IMG/VR virus record: IMGVR_UViG_3300036760_000876
Coordinates: 1-47,017 of that record
Direction: 5' to 3' (one strand)
DNA length: 47,017 nucleotides
Origin: a virus
The notes under the pieces were generated by a model, which did not search any database, was not told the origin of the DNA, and worked only from the letters and a program-made list of their open reading frames with translations. How positions within the stretch are numbered: the stretch's first letter is position 1; every line of letters begins with the position of its first letter. This document shows, one piece after another, positions 34,284 to 41,398 of the stretch. The position numbers and the translations under genes are program-made.

Positions 34284-34618
34284 TGGATGACCTTAAACCC
34301 AATCTCTCTGCCTATCTAAAGACTTTTCATCGAGGCCAGGACAATGCCATTACGGTCCGGCATCTGGCCCATCATTTCCAGACATCTGAGAGGGAGATAA
34401 GGCTTACTCTCAGACAACTAAACATGGAGGAGGTCCCGGTGTTAACGTCTATCCACCCCCCTAATTATGGCGTTTACTGGGCCTCCTCCGAGGAGGAAGT
34501 GAATTCCTATCTTGCCAATCTCGGATCGAGGATGAAGGCCCTGTTGAATCGCATGGCGGCGATCAATCGGATCAAGGCGAAGGAATTTTTAAAAGGACAG
34601 ATGGAGATGTTTGGATGA
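34283..34618 (+). CDS. Winged-helix phage protein with clamp-binding-like tail
   Basis: A 111-residue protein starting in a TAATG overlap with the SbcC-like gene. The segment LKTFHRGQDNAITVRHLAHHFQTSEREIRLTLRQL is a winged-helix pattern common in phage early regions. It ends KGQMEMFG, close to the sliding-clamp binding motif QLxLF; relatives often end GQLSLF. It may bring a replication or regulatory factor to the host beta clamp. Confidence 0.6.
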   Translation: MDDLKPNLSAYLKTFHRGQDNAITVRHLAHHFQTSEREIRLTLRQLNMEEVPVLTSIHPPNYGVYWASSEEEVNSYLANLGSRMKALLNRMAAINRIKAKEFLKGQMEMFG

Positions 34619-35229
34619 CTGAAATTCCGATAGTATATCAATCTAAAAAACCAGTCAAATTTCCGATTACACCGGAGATCCATGCCGCGATAGAGAGGGT
34701 CTATCTTCGAGATAGTGGTAATGGTCAAGTGCGAGCTCTGGCAATCAGATTGAATTATCCTCGGTGGAAAATCTCCCGTTATGCCATTCGAATGGGATGG
34801 GTTCCGAAACAGAAAAAGGAACCGGATTGGACGGAGCGAGAAATCAAAATCCTTGAGCGAAGCGCTCGTTATTGCCCGGAGGTGATTCAGAAGAAACTTA
34901 AACAATATGGGTTCCAAAGATCCGCAACCGCGATCGTTCTGAAGAGGAAAAGACTTCGCCTTCTCCAAAATCTTGACGGAATGAGCGCTACGTCTTTGGC
35001 AAATTGTCTCGGGGTTGATGTTCATTTCGTCTTACGCGCCATTTATGGGGGACGGCTTAAGGCACAAAAAAGAGGCACGAGAAGGACTAAGGAGCAGGGC
35101 GGGGATATCTGGCATATCAAAGAAAAAGACATCCTGAAATATATTCTTTCGTGGCTCAATGAAATCGATATTAGAAAAGTCTCAAAGTGGTGGTTTGTCG
35201 ATCTTCTGATGGTAAGGAATTTAAGATGA
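34615..35229 (+). CDS. DNA-binding protein, Myb/SANT-like HTH
   Basis: A 204-residue protein starting in ATGA overlap. The middle TEREIKILERSARYCPEVIQKKLKQYGFQRSATAI (residues 72-106 in part) resembles a SANT/Myb or homeodomain-like HTH, with a second possible HTH at about 125-150 (MSATSLANCLGVDVHFVLRAI). Basic overall. Such proteins occur in phage early regions as regulators. It overlaps the next gene by ATGA. Confidence 0.5.
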   Translation: MTEIPIVYQSKKPVKFPITPEIHAAIERVYLRDSGNGQVRALAIRLNYPRWKISRYAIRMGWVPKQKKEPDWTEREIKILERSARYCPEVIQKKLKQYGFQRSATAIVLKRKRLRLLQNLDGMSATSLANCLGVDVHFVLRAIYGGRLKAQKRGTRRTKEQGGDIWHIKEKDILKYILSWLNEIDIRKVSKWWFVDLLMVRNLR

Positions 35230-36023
35230 AATGTCCTACCTGTGGAGGCCTAATCATCCATGAGCCAGCATCCTTATTCGGATCACATCCAGCCAGAGAT
35301 TATTGTTACATGTGCGGGCGGGAGGCACAGGTTGAAATTTCAGAGGATGAGAATATGGCAAATAATCTGAGTTACGAAAAGGAAGAAGAGGTAAAGAGTC
35401 TTTTAAAAACGGATTCAATCAGGGAAATCATCAAGAAAACAGGGGTATCGAAGAACTCGGTTACGCGGATTAGAAACGAGAATTTCACAGAGAAAGAAAG
35501 AGTAGAGATGAAGAAGCGGGCCAATGTGAAGGGCCGGAATAAAAGGGAATTGAAAAAAGAAGGGGGTGATAAAGAGATGGAAGAAATATTGACAAAGGAT
35601 TGTCGGAAGTGCGGGCCAAAGCCCATAGCTGAGTTTACAAAAAGTAAGGGTGCTTCGGACGGGTTTGACCCTCTTTGTCGAAAGTGTAAGTCCGATTATA
35701 GGTTGGAGCGGATCGGTGAGAAGACTAAGGGGAATATGGGTGATGGGCGGTTTAAGAAAATAAAGAAGAGCCGAGACTACAAGGCTGAGTATAAGAGAAG
35801 GGCGAGCAAGGCACCCCTAAAAATTCCATCCTCAGAGATTGCAAACCTACCCGACAATAACGACCTCCCCAAAAAATTGCTCGGTATTCTCCATAAGAAG
35901 GTCAAGGAGATCGGCGCTCTCATAGAAACCTTCGGGCTTCTCCAGAAGGAGGGGATCATCAGGAAGGATGCAGAGTTTCCGAGCCTGGCATCGCTGATGG
36001 ATGTGTATGGGATCGGTTCTTAA
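35226..36023 (+). CDS. Double zinc-finger DNA-binding protein
   Basis: ATG 35226 overlaps the previous stop, giving 265 residues. Zinc ribbon 1: CPTCGG at 3-8 with CYMCG near 28-32. An HTH-like segment (SIREIIKKTGVSKNSVTRI) follows. Zinc finger 2: CRKCGPKPIAEFTKSKGASD then CRKC. The basic central part (KRANVKGRNKRELKK; KAEYKRRASK) suggests nucleic-acid binding. HNH-associated and phage regulatory proteins often carry this second finger type. Confidence 0.55.
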   Translation: MKCPTCGGLIIHEPASLFGSHPARDYCYMCGREAQVEISEDENMANNLSYEKEEEVKSLLKTDSIREIIKKTGVSKNSVTRIRNENFTEKERVEMKKRANVKGRNKRELKKEGGDKEMEEILTKDCRKCGPKPIAEFTKSKGASDGFDPLCRKCKSDYRLERIGEKTKGNMGDGRFKKIKKSRDYKAEYKRRASKAPLKIPSSEIANLPDNNDLPKKLLGILHKKVKEIGALIETFGLLQKEGIIRKDAEFPSLASLMDVYGIGS

Positions 36024-36123
36024 AATATCTGTTTTTGGGGTAAAAATTTCAGTGAAAATTAGGAACGGAAGCCATGAGATACCAAAAAATTCTCTCTCTA
36101 CTCGAAATGTTGGGGATCTGACC

Positions 36124-36528
36124 ATGAATTCAGAAATGGCTAAGTCTCGACTTAACGAATACAAATGCTTTTTTTGTGGAACTCCTGCAGATAGGGTTGG
36201 GTTTTACCAGGAAACCTATCCGGCCGAGAAGGAGACAATTCAAAACCCTACCCTTTTTTGTGCCTCTTGTTGGGGGGATATGTCTAAGAGGAATCAAATA
36301 AGATCGACCCGAGGTGGCACTGAAGGAATCTACTGTAAATTATTTTTAACACTTGGAAAAATGACTACCAAAGAAATAGGTTTTTTAACTGGACGCAAGA
36401 ATTATCAGGTAAATCAACTTTCTTCTCGCGTGTGGAGAAAGATAGTCTTTAATATCCATTATCTCAATACTCCACCGAAGAGAAAGGCAACCAGTATTAA
36501 AGAGGAAAACCAACCAAATGCCCTATAA
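36124..36528 (+). CDS. Zinc-finger protein of unknown function
   Basis: The start is set at ATG 36124 (GGGG about 9 bases upstream); an earlier in-frame ATG at 36001 lies inside the previous gene and gives an unlikely N-terminus. The 134-residue product has CFFCGTPADR and CASCWGD, probably one zinc site, then a basic helical C-terminus with an HTH-like stretch (MTTKEIGFLTGRKNYQVNQL). From here the sequence is clearly AT-richer up to about 39660. Confidence 0.5.
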   Translation: MNSEMAKSRLNEYKCFFCGTPADRVGFYQETYPAEKETIQNPTLFCASCWGDMSKRNQIRSTRGGTEGIYCKLFLTLGKMTTKEIGFLTGRKNYQVNQLSSRVWRKIVFNIHYLNTPPKRKATSIKEENQPNAL

Positions 36529-37006
36529 AGATCCAGAAAAAGCTAAAGAACATAGAAAAGAATATTATTTAAAAAATCGAGAGCGTTTTATTAAACAGCA
36601 CAAACGGTACTATCAGCAGCATAAGGCAGAAGCCAACTATAAAAGTGGTGAATGGTACAAAAACCATCTTGAAAGTGCAAGAAAGGGAAGCATGAAGTAT
36701 TATCAGGTACATAAAAAAGAGTATCTTGATCGAGCATATAAACATAGAAAAAAGAAGATTGATTGGTTTTTAGCTTATTTAGGAACAGACAGACTTCATT
36801 GTGATAGGTGCCGATATGATAAATCATTGGCAGCAATCCAAATCCATCATACAAACCCCAAGGGAAAAAAGGGTCCTCGTGATCAATTCTCGGTATGGTT
36901 AAGACAATATAGTTTTGAACATTTTCAACAGAAGATCTTAGAGACTGATTTTCTCCTTCTCTGTGCTAATTGCCATGCTGAATATCACGCAGGACTTTGG
37001 AAATGA
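36518..37006 (+). CDS. HNH endonuclease
   Basis: A 162-residue protein. The N-terminal half is basic, repetitive and Tyr-rich (YKDPEKAKEHRKEYYLKNRE), as in free-standing phage homing HNH enzymes. The nuclease core has CDRCRYDKSLAAIQIHHTNP with the HH pair, then LLLCANCHAEYH with the Asn-x-x-His and second Cys pair. It overlaps the primase-helicase start by ATGA. Because the intein in that gene has a damaged endonuclease, this enzyme could be its mobility partner. Confidence 0.8.
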   Translation: MPYKDPEKAKEHRKEYYLKNRERFIKQHKRYYQQHKAEANYKSGEWYKNHLESARKGSMKYYQVHKKEYLDRAYKHRKKKIDWFLAYLGTDRLHCDRCRYDKSLAAIQIHHTNPKGKKGPRDQFSVWLRQYSFEHFQQKILETDFLLLCANCHAEYHAGLWK

Positions 37007-39666
37007 ATAAACTCTTGGAAGCGGCCTTACAATACGAAGCAAAAGGATTTTCTGTAATTCCGGCGGCAAAGGACAAAAAACCTTTGACTAAATGGGAACT
37101 CTATCAAAGCCGGAGAGCTACCCCCGGTGAAATCAAATCATGGTGGTCAAAAATGCCTGATGCAAATATCGGACTTGTAACTGGTGAAATTTCTAATCTT
37201 CTCGTAGTAGATACTGATACAGTAGTAGGAATAAATCGGATAAATGATGCAATACCTGATGGACTTTTGGTTCCTTGTGAGAGAACTCCTCGAGGAGGGA
37301 AACATTTCTTCTTCTCACACCAAGATGGATTCGTTAATAGAGCTAAGGTAGCTGAAGGCATTGATGTACGGACAAAAGGCGGGTTTATTATCGTAGCACC
37401 CTCAATCAATGGTAATGGAAGAGAATGGCAATGGATGGATGGCCTCAGCCTATTCGAAGTTAAAGTTCCATCAATTCCTGATGCAGTAAAAGAGATAATA
37501 AAAGCATTAAAGAAAGATCTTTATATAGGGGATGTAGACAAATCTGTAGACAGCGACCCAAAAACGTCTACAACTGTCTACATGTTTGAGGAAGGAAGAA
37601 GGGATGACGACCTATTTCATACCGCAAATTGTTTAGTAAAAGGTGGAGCAAAACCAATAGAGATTTCTCAAATATTACGAGTAATTACATCTTCGTGGGG
37701 AGAGCAAGATGAGAAGTGGATACGGACAAAAATAGATAGTGCCATGAAGCGTGCGGAACGAAAAGAACGAAATTTATCAGATGAGGTAAAAGACTGGGTC
37801 TGTCTACAAAGTGGCTACTTTTTGTCTACAGAGTGTCAACAGGGTCTACAACTGTCTACAAGAGAGGACAAGAAGAATCTTTCGATTATCTTAAAAAGAC
37901 TTTGCGATCAAAGAGTTATAGAAAGATACGGGGAAAAATCTGGGTCATTTCGCAAGATTGAGACCGACATTGAACTAATTAACTGGGAGAATGCAGACGA
38001 TTCAATTTTATCTCTTCAGTTCCCATTTGAGATCGAGCGCCTTGTCTCAATCATGCCTAAGAATATTTTAGTTATTGCTGGAATTCCGAATGCTGGGAAA
38101 GGGCACCCATATAGTACTCCTATTATGACTCCGGAAGGATGGAACAATATAGAGAATTTAAAAATAGGGGATACTGTGGCAGCCGGAGATGGTTCTTGGA
38201 CTAAACTTAATGGAGTTTTCCATCGTGGGCCACAACAAATATTTCGTGTTGAATTTTCTGATAAGACATGGATCGAGTGTGACTATGAACATTTATGGAG
38301 CGTACAAAGAGAACATGGGAGATCAAGGGTTAAAAAATGGGATATATTACCTACCTACGCTCTTTTGGCAAGACCATATTTTAGGTACACAGGGCGTTTG
38401 CAAATTCCACGGTCTGGAGTAGTCCATTTTCCAGAAAGAAAAGTACCGATTGATCCCTATACTCTTGGTGTGCTTCTTGGAGACGGATCTTTAAGCAGGA
38501 GTACCCCTAATATTACAACATTAGATTCAGAAATTATTAAACGGGTGAATCTACATCATGAAATTAGTAAAATAAAAAAGACCAATAAAAATAATAGATG
38601 TCCTTCCTATGGAGTTTTGGGGATTACGTCTTATCTTCGGGACTTGGGGTTGTTTGGGAAAAGATCATGGGAAAAACATATTCCTCTGGATTATCTGCTT
38701 AATAGTTACCAAAACCAAATTTTGATTCTCCGTGGACTTATGGACACGGGCGGAACAGTTTCTAAGACAGGGAAGAGTGTGAGTTTTACCAGTACCTCAC
38801 AAAGATTAGCGGAAGATGTCATTTTCTTAATCAGATCTTTGGGAGAAAAAGCTGTAATGGGGAAGGTTAGAAGAACTTATTTTAGGTATAACGGAGAGAA
38901 AAAAAGAGGAAGGGAGAGTTACACAATACATATTTCCATAAAGGGTTTTAATCCGTTCTTTCTTAATAGAAAAGCCGTAAGGGTGACTCCATTTAGAAAG
39001 CGGAATAATAAGGTAATTACGGCCATTGTACCAGTCGGAATAAAAGATTCCATTTGCCTATCTGTGGAACATCCCGATGGACTCTATATTGCCAAAGACT
39101 TTATTGTTACCCACAACACCGCCTTCCTCCTGAATTTTGCAAGAATGAATATGGATAAATGGCCAATCCTTTATTTTTCATCGGAAATGGATGGTCCTGA
39201 ATTGAAAGCAAGGCTAAAGAAATTTGAGGGACCACTCAAACAATGGAGGAAAGTGGGGTTCTATAAAAAGGAAGAGGATTTTGCCAATGCATTGAATCCA
39301 GATGGGGTAAATATCATCGATTTTTTGGAAATTACAGACAAGTTCTACCTGATAGCGGAAAGACTCCGAGAATACCACAAGAGATTGAATAAAGGAGTTT
39401 TGTTTGTTGCCATTCAGAAAGATCCTCAAAAGGAATATGGAAGAGGAGGAGGCCTCGGACTCGAGAAGCCACGACTTTATTTAACCATGGATCGTGGGAA
39501 AATGAAGATACTTAAGGGAAAGACATGGGCATCAGAGCAAAATCCAGAAGGAATGCAGACCGAGTTTAAAATAATACAGGGGGCAAAGTTTATCACACAG
39601 GATGATTGGAAATCTCCAGAATGGAAGCAAGAATATAAAAATAGTAGATTTGGGAATGATGACTAA
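37003..39666 (+). CDS. Primase-polymerase/helicase interrupted by an intein
   Basis: ATG 37003 overlaps the HNH stop. The 887-residue precursor has an N-terminal bifunctional primase/polymerase domain (about 1-165): GFSVIPAAKDKKPL, WWSKMPDANIGLVTG, LLVVDTD with the catalytic D-x-D, TPRGGKHFFF and GIDVRTKGGFIIVAPS. A linker and winged region follow (about 170-340). The RecA-like helicase begins with the Walker A strand AGIPNAGK, split after Lys366 by the intein (367-705), and resumes TAFLLNFARM, then ILYFSSEMDG and GVLFVAIQKD. After splicing the mature protein is 548 residues. It should prime and unwind DNA at the phage origin, which may lie in its own gene. Confidence 0.85.
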   Translation: MNKLLEAALQYEAKGFSVIPAAKDKKPLTKWELYQSRRATPGEIKSWWSKMPDANIGLVTGEISNLLVVDTDTVVGINRINDAIPDGLLVPCERTPRGGKHFFFSHQDGFVNRAKVAEGIDVRTKGGFIIVAPSINGNGREWQWMDGLSLFEVKVPSIPDAVKEIIKALKKDLYIGDVDKSVDSDPKTSTTVYMFEEGRRDDDLFHTANCLVKGGAKPIEISQILRVITSSWGEQDEKWIRTKIDSAMKRAERKERNLSDEVKDWVCLQSGYFLSTECQQGLQLSTREDKKNLSIILKRLCDQRVIERYGEKSGSFRKIETDIELINWENADDSILSLQFPFEIERLVSIMPKNILVIAGIPNAGKGHPYSTPIMTPEGWNNIENLKIGDTVAAGDGSWTKLNGVFHRGPQQIFRVEFSDKTWIECDYEHLWSVQREHGRSRVKKWDILPTYALLARPYFRYTGRLQIPRSGVVHFPERKVPIDPYTLGVLLGDGSLSRSTPNITTLDSEIIKRVNLHHEISKIKKTNKNNRCPSYGVLGITSYLRDLGLFGKRSWEKHIPLDYLLNSYQNQILILRGLMDTGGTVSKTGKSVSFTSTSQRLAEDVIFLIRSLGEKAVMGKVRRTYFRYNGEKKRGRESYTIHISIKGFNPFFLNRKAVRVTPFRKRNNKVITAIVPVGIKDSICLSVEHPDGLYIAKDFIVTHNTAFLLNFARMNMDKWPILYFSSEMDGPELKARLKKFEGPLKQWRKVGFYKKEEDFANALNPDGVNIIDFLEITDKFYLIAERLREYHKRLNKGVLFVAIQKDPQKEYGRGGGLGLEKPRLYLTMDRGKMKILKGKTWASEQNPEGMQTEFKIIQGAKFITQDDWKSPEWKQEYKNSRFGNDD
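37533..37582. repeat. Left iteron cluster, TGTNNACA x 4 (candidate origin)
   Basis: TGTAGACA at 37533-37540 and 37545-37552, then CGTCTACA at 37565-37572 and TGTCTACA at 37575-37582, within the primase-helicase linker region. The last two are 10 bases apart. The preceding 30 bases are AT-rich (ctttatata). It pairs with the cluster at 37801-37860. Confidence 0.65.
37801..37860. repeat. Right iteron cluster, TGTNNACA x 5 (candidate origin)
   Basis: TGTCTACA at 37801, 37823 and 37853, GGTCTACA at 37843 and the variant TGTCAACA at 37834. The starts at 37823, 37834, 37843 and 37853 are 9-11 bases apart, about one helical turn. The 16-base string gtctacaactgtctac occurs in both clusters (37566 and 37844). 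Lambda has its origin iterons inside the O replication gene in the same way. Confidence 0.7.
38101..39117 (+). mobile_element. Class 3 type intein with a decayed LAGLIDADG endonuclease
   Basis: This in-frame 339-residue insert splits the helicase P-loop (NAGK / T). It begins GHPYSTPIMTPEGW, with no Cys, Ser or Ala at position 1, and ends VTHN before Thr. The class 3 triad can be read: Trp66 (EHLWSV), Cys319 (SICLSVEHP) and Thr337 (VTHN). The endonuclease insert has motif 1 LGVLLGDGSL intact and motif 2 RGLMDTGGTV, where the usual catalytic Asp (DTDG) is Gly; one base (GAC to GGC) would explain it. The intein should splice but its own nuclease is probably impaired. Confidence 0.85.
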
Positions 39667-39681
39667 ACAAAGAGGCAAGAC

Positions 39682-39891
39682 ATGACAGACTTCAGAATTT
39701 TGAATGGATCCTCGAAGGTAACGCTGATTGAAAGCATAGATGGATGGACCAAGATCATTTGGAGAAATGGCAAGGGTAAATTGGTAGAGAAGGGTAATAT
39801 GAGGCGTAAGGACGCCCTGGCATTTTGTGAGAAGCATGGACTGGAAATAAACATTTCCCATCTTGCCGCCCGTGAGCGGACAAAAGAATAA
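39682..39891 (+). CDS. Small protein of unknown function
   Basis: A 69-residue protein with AGAGG before ATG 39682. Short strands (VTLIESIDGWTKIIWRNG) then a helix (RRKDALAFCEKHGL). No family is recognised. It lies between primase-helicase and transglycosylase genes. Confidence 0.5.
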   Translation: MTDFRILNGSSKVTLIESIDGWTKIIWRNGKGKLVEKGNMRRKDALAFCEKHGLEINISHLAARERTKE

Positions 39892-39906
39892 AAAAGGAGG
39901 ATGCCC

Positions 39907-40548
39907 ATGACTGATGACCTGAAACAAGAAACCGTGATAATGAAATCCGATCATCTAAAAATTGTTCGCAGGATAAAAAAGAGGGTGTGGATTGGGCATC
40001 TTGTCTGGGCTTTGGTGGTCTGCATCTTGCTGGTATCCCCATACATCCTCAAATTTGAACGGGACCTGTTTGCCGAAGCTTATAAGACAGCCAAGATGGA
40101 ATTCGATTCCGTGCTCATCAGGCAAGAACTTTTGGTGATGTTGAGATCGAAAACGCTCTCGATAGGCCAGGCCCTGGACATTGCCGATGTAGTGCTGTCC
40201 CAGAAGGATGTTCCGGTTCCGATCATTCTCGGGATCATCTCCCAGGAGAGCGACTTCAGGGCAGAGGCAATATCACCAAAGGGGGCCAGAGGGCTCATGG
40301 GGGTCATGCCCGCAACCTTCAAAAGCTATTCGGCCAATCCCTTCCTGAGCGGGCCACGGCAGATTCACGATCCAATTCTGAATATGAAGGCCGGGCTCTC
40401 ATATCTCGGAGACATGAAGCGGATTTATGGGACCTGGAGAATGGCATTGCGAAGCTATTTCGCGGGTTCACAAAACGCTAAAAATAAAGATTTTGATTGG
40501 TATGTCGATGCCGTAATAGAGAAATCAAAACGATATGAGAGGAGGTAA
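39907..40548 (+). CDS. Membrane-anchored lytic transglycosylase (SLT type)
   Basis: AAGGAGG ends 6 bases before ATG 39907, preferred over ATG 39901. The 213-residue protein has one membrane span at about 32-51 (LVWALVVCILLVSPYIL), then an SLT domain: catalytic Glu114 in SQESDFRAEA, then SPKGARGLMGVMPATF, and LSYLGDMKRIYG. The family motif GLMQ[LV]MP reads GLMGVMP here, losing a Gln usually conserved. In an early operon it may remodel peptidoglycan for lysis or serve superinfection control rather than entry. Confidence 0.75.
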   Translation: MTDDLKQETVIMKSDHLKIVRRIKKRVWIGHLVWALVVCILLVSPYILKFERDLFAEAYKTAKMEFDSVLIRQELLVMLRSKTLSIGQALDIADVVLSQKDVPVPIILGIISQESDFRAEAISPKGARGLMGVMPATFKSYSANPFLSGPRQIHDPILNMKAGLSYLGDMKRIYGTWRMALRSYFAGSQNAKNKDFDWYVDAVIEKSKRYERR

Positions 40549-40551
40549 ATC

Positions 40552-40776
40552 ATGGGAATGAAAACCAACATCAGGGAAGTGGCAGAAAGATATAGCTCCA
40601 TGACCATTCGTTTCGCACATGTTTATCCGAATGGGGTGGTCACAAACGTGGAACAAAACAAAAGAATCATCACAACAGATGTGGTGAAAGGGGAAGGGGA
40701 TCTTCAGAGATTGGTGGTCAAGGCTGTGAGGCAGTTGAGTAATGGGAAGGTTGGGAAAGATGATGGGGATGATTGA
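40552..40776 (+). CDS. Small protein of unknown function
   Basis: A 74-residue protein with GAGAGGAGG before ATG 40552, 3 bases after the transglycosylase stop. Two strands (MTIRFAHVYPNGVVTNV; RIITTDVVKG), a helix (LQRLVVKAVRQL) and an acidic tail. No family is recognised. Confidence 0.5.
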   Translation: MGMKTNIREVAERYSSMTIRFAHVYPNGVVTNVEQNKRIITTDVVKGEGDLQRLVVKAVRQLSNGKVGKDDGDD

Positions 40777-41059
40777 TCAGAAGGAATTGCTCTCCTATGT
40801 TTTGGTTCTCCCCTTTAAGCTACCAACGTGGAATCAACTTTTTGCCATGGATAGATGGCAAAGACAGGAGGTTACAAATTGGATAAGAAATTTCGTATCC
40901 ATATCCATTCAAAACGCAAAAGGCTTGCCGATCCGGATGGGATCAGCGGTAAGGCCGCGATTGACGGACTTAGAGAAGGCGGAATATTGCCGGATGATTC
41001 AGCCAAATTCGTCTCGGAAGTATCATTCTCGCAAGAGATTGGAGAAGATGAAACTTTAA
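40760..41059 (+). CDS. Overlapping frame of a RusA-like locus, N-terminal part
   Basis: The start is uncertain among ATG codons at 40760, 40763 and 40769. The frame encodes LPFKLPTWNQLFAMDRWQRQEVTNWI, a segment that recurs in phages and resembles the N-terminus of RusA-like resolvases (P-x-x-x-N followed by basic helices). The rest (YCRMIQPNSSRKYHSRKRLEKMKL) runs over the RusA-like frame at 40879-41079. Either it is a separate overlapping gene or its N-terminal part joins the other frame by a -1 shift. Confidence 0.45.
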   Translation: MMGMIDQKELLSYVLVLPFKLPTWNQLFAMDRWQRQEVTNWIRNFVSISIQNAKGLPIRMGSAVRPRLTDLEKAEYCRMIQPNSSRKYHSRKRLEKMKL

Positions 41060-41079
41060 TTCAAGTTTGGGAGGTCTGA
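40879..41079 (+). CDS. RusA-like Holliday junction resolvase, C-terminal part
   Basis: AGGAGG at 40866-40871 lies exactly 7 bases before TTG 40879 in this frame, so internal initiation would make 66 residues. It reads FRIHIHSKRKRLADPDGISGKAAIDGLREGGILPDDSAKFVSEV in pieces typical of RusA: D-P-D, K-x3-D-G-L, G-I-L-x-D-D with the catalytic Asp residues. An ATG at 40855 in frame follows a stop directly and lacks a ribosome-binding site. RusA enzymes cut Holliday junctions made during phage recombination. Whether the N-terminal half from the other frame is joined is open. Confidence 0.6.
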   Translation: MDKKFRIHIHSKRKRLADPDGISGKAAIDGLREGGILPDDSAKFVSEVSFSQEIGEDETLIQVWEV

Positions 41080-41080
41080 G

Positions 41081-41287
41081 ATGCTTTTTTCAATCGTTGT
41101 TTATCGGGAGTTTGGCAACAAGAGGAAGAAGATATTTTCAAGGGAAATTGCTGGCAGAGACGGAGTCCATGCCCTTGAGAAGGCGGCGGTAAGAATTATA
41201 CCCGGGAAGGTTGTGGAGATCCGGGCGATAGATCACCGGATTGAGAGGCCAGGAGTGTGCAGGGCGGAAAGGGATGGGGTGTTTTGA
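41081..41287 (+). CDS. Small protein of unknown function
   Basis: A 68-residue protein with GAGGT before ATG 41081, two bases after the RusA-like stop. It is basic (EFGNKRKKIFSREIAGRDG) and ends AERDGVF. Its last codons belong to a 22-base direct repeat that recurs at 42283-42304. No family is recognised. Confidence 0.5.
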   Translation: MLFSIVVYREFGNKRKKIFSREIAGRDGVHALEKAAVRIIPGKVVEIRAIDHRIERPGVCRAERDGVF

Positions 41288-41288
41288 G
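41267..41288 (+). repeat. 22-base direct repeat, left copy
   Basis: gaaagggatggggtgttttg plus ag at 41267-41288 recurs exactly at 42283-42304. This copy forms the end of the 68-residue gene. Together they bracket a two-gene segment. Confidence 0.8.
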
Positions 41289-41340
41289 CCCATTTAAATC
41301 TGAGAGGAGGTAAAAGGCGTCTAACAAATTATATTTTTTC

Positions 41341-41385
41341 TGTTAAATTTGGTTAGGTTCGATTAAATTCATTTAACTTTTTCTA
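41341..41385 (+). repeat. 5-base-periodic tract, NNTTN type, 8 of 9
   Basis: From 41341: tgtta, aattt, ggtta, ggttc, gatta, aattc, attta, acttt, ttcta; eight consecutive pentamers have TT at positions 3-4. It lies before an AGAGGAGG site and the 87-residue gene. Confidence 0.75.
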
Positions 41386-41398
41386 AGAGGAGGACATT

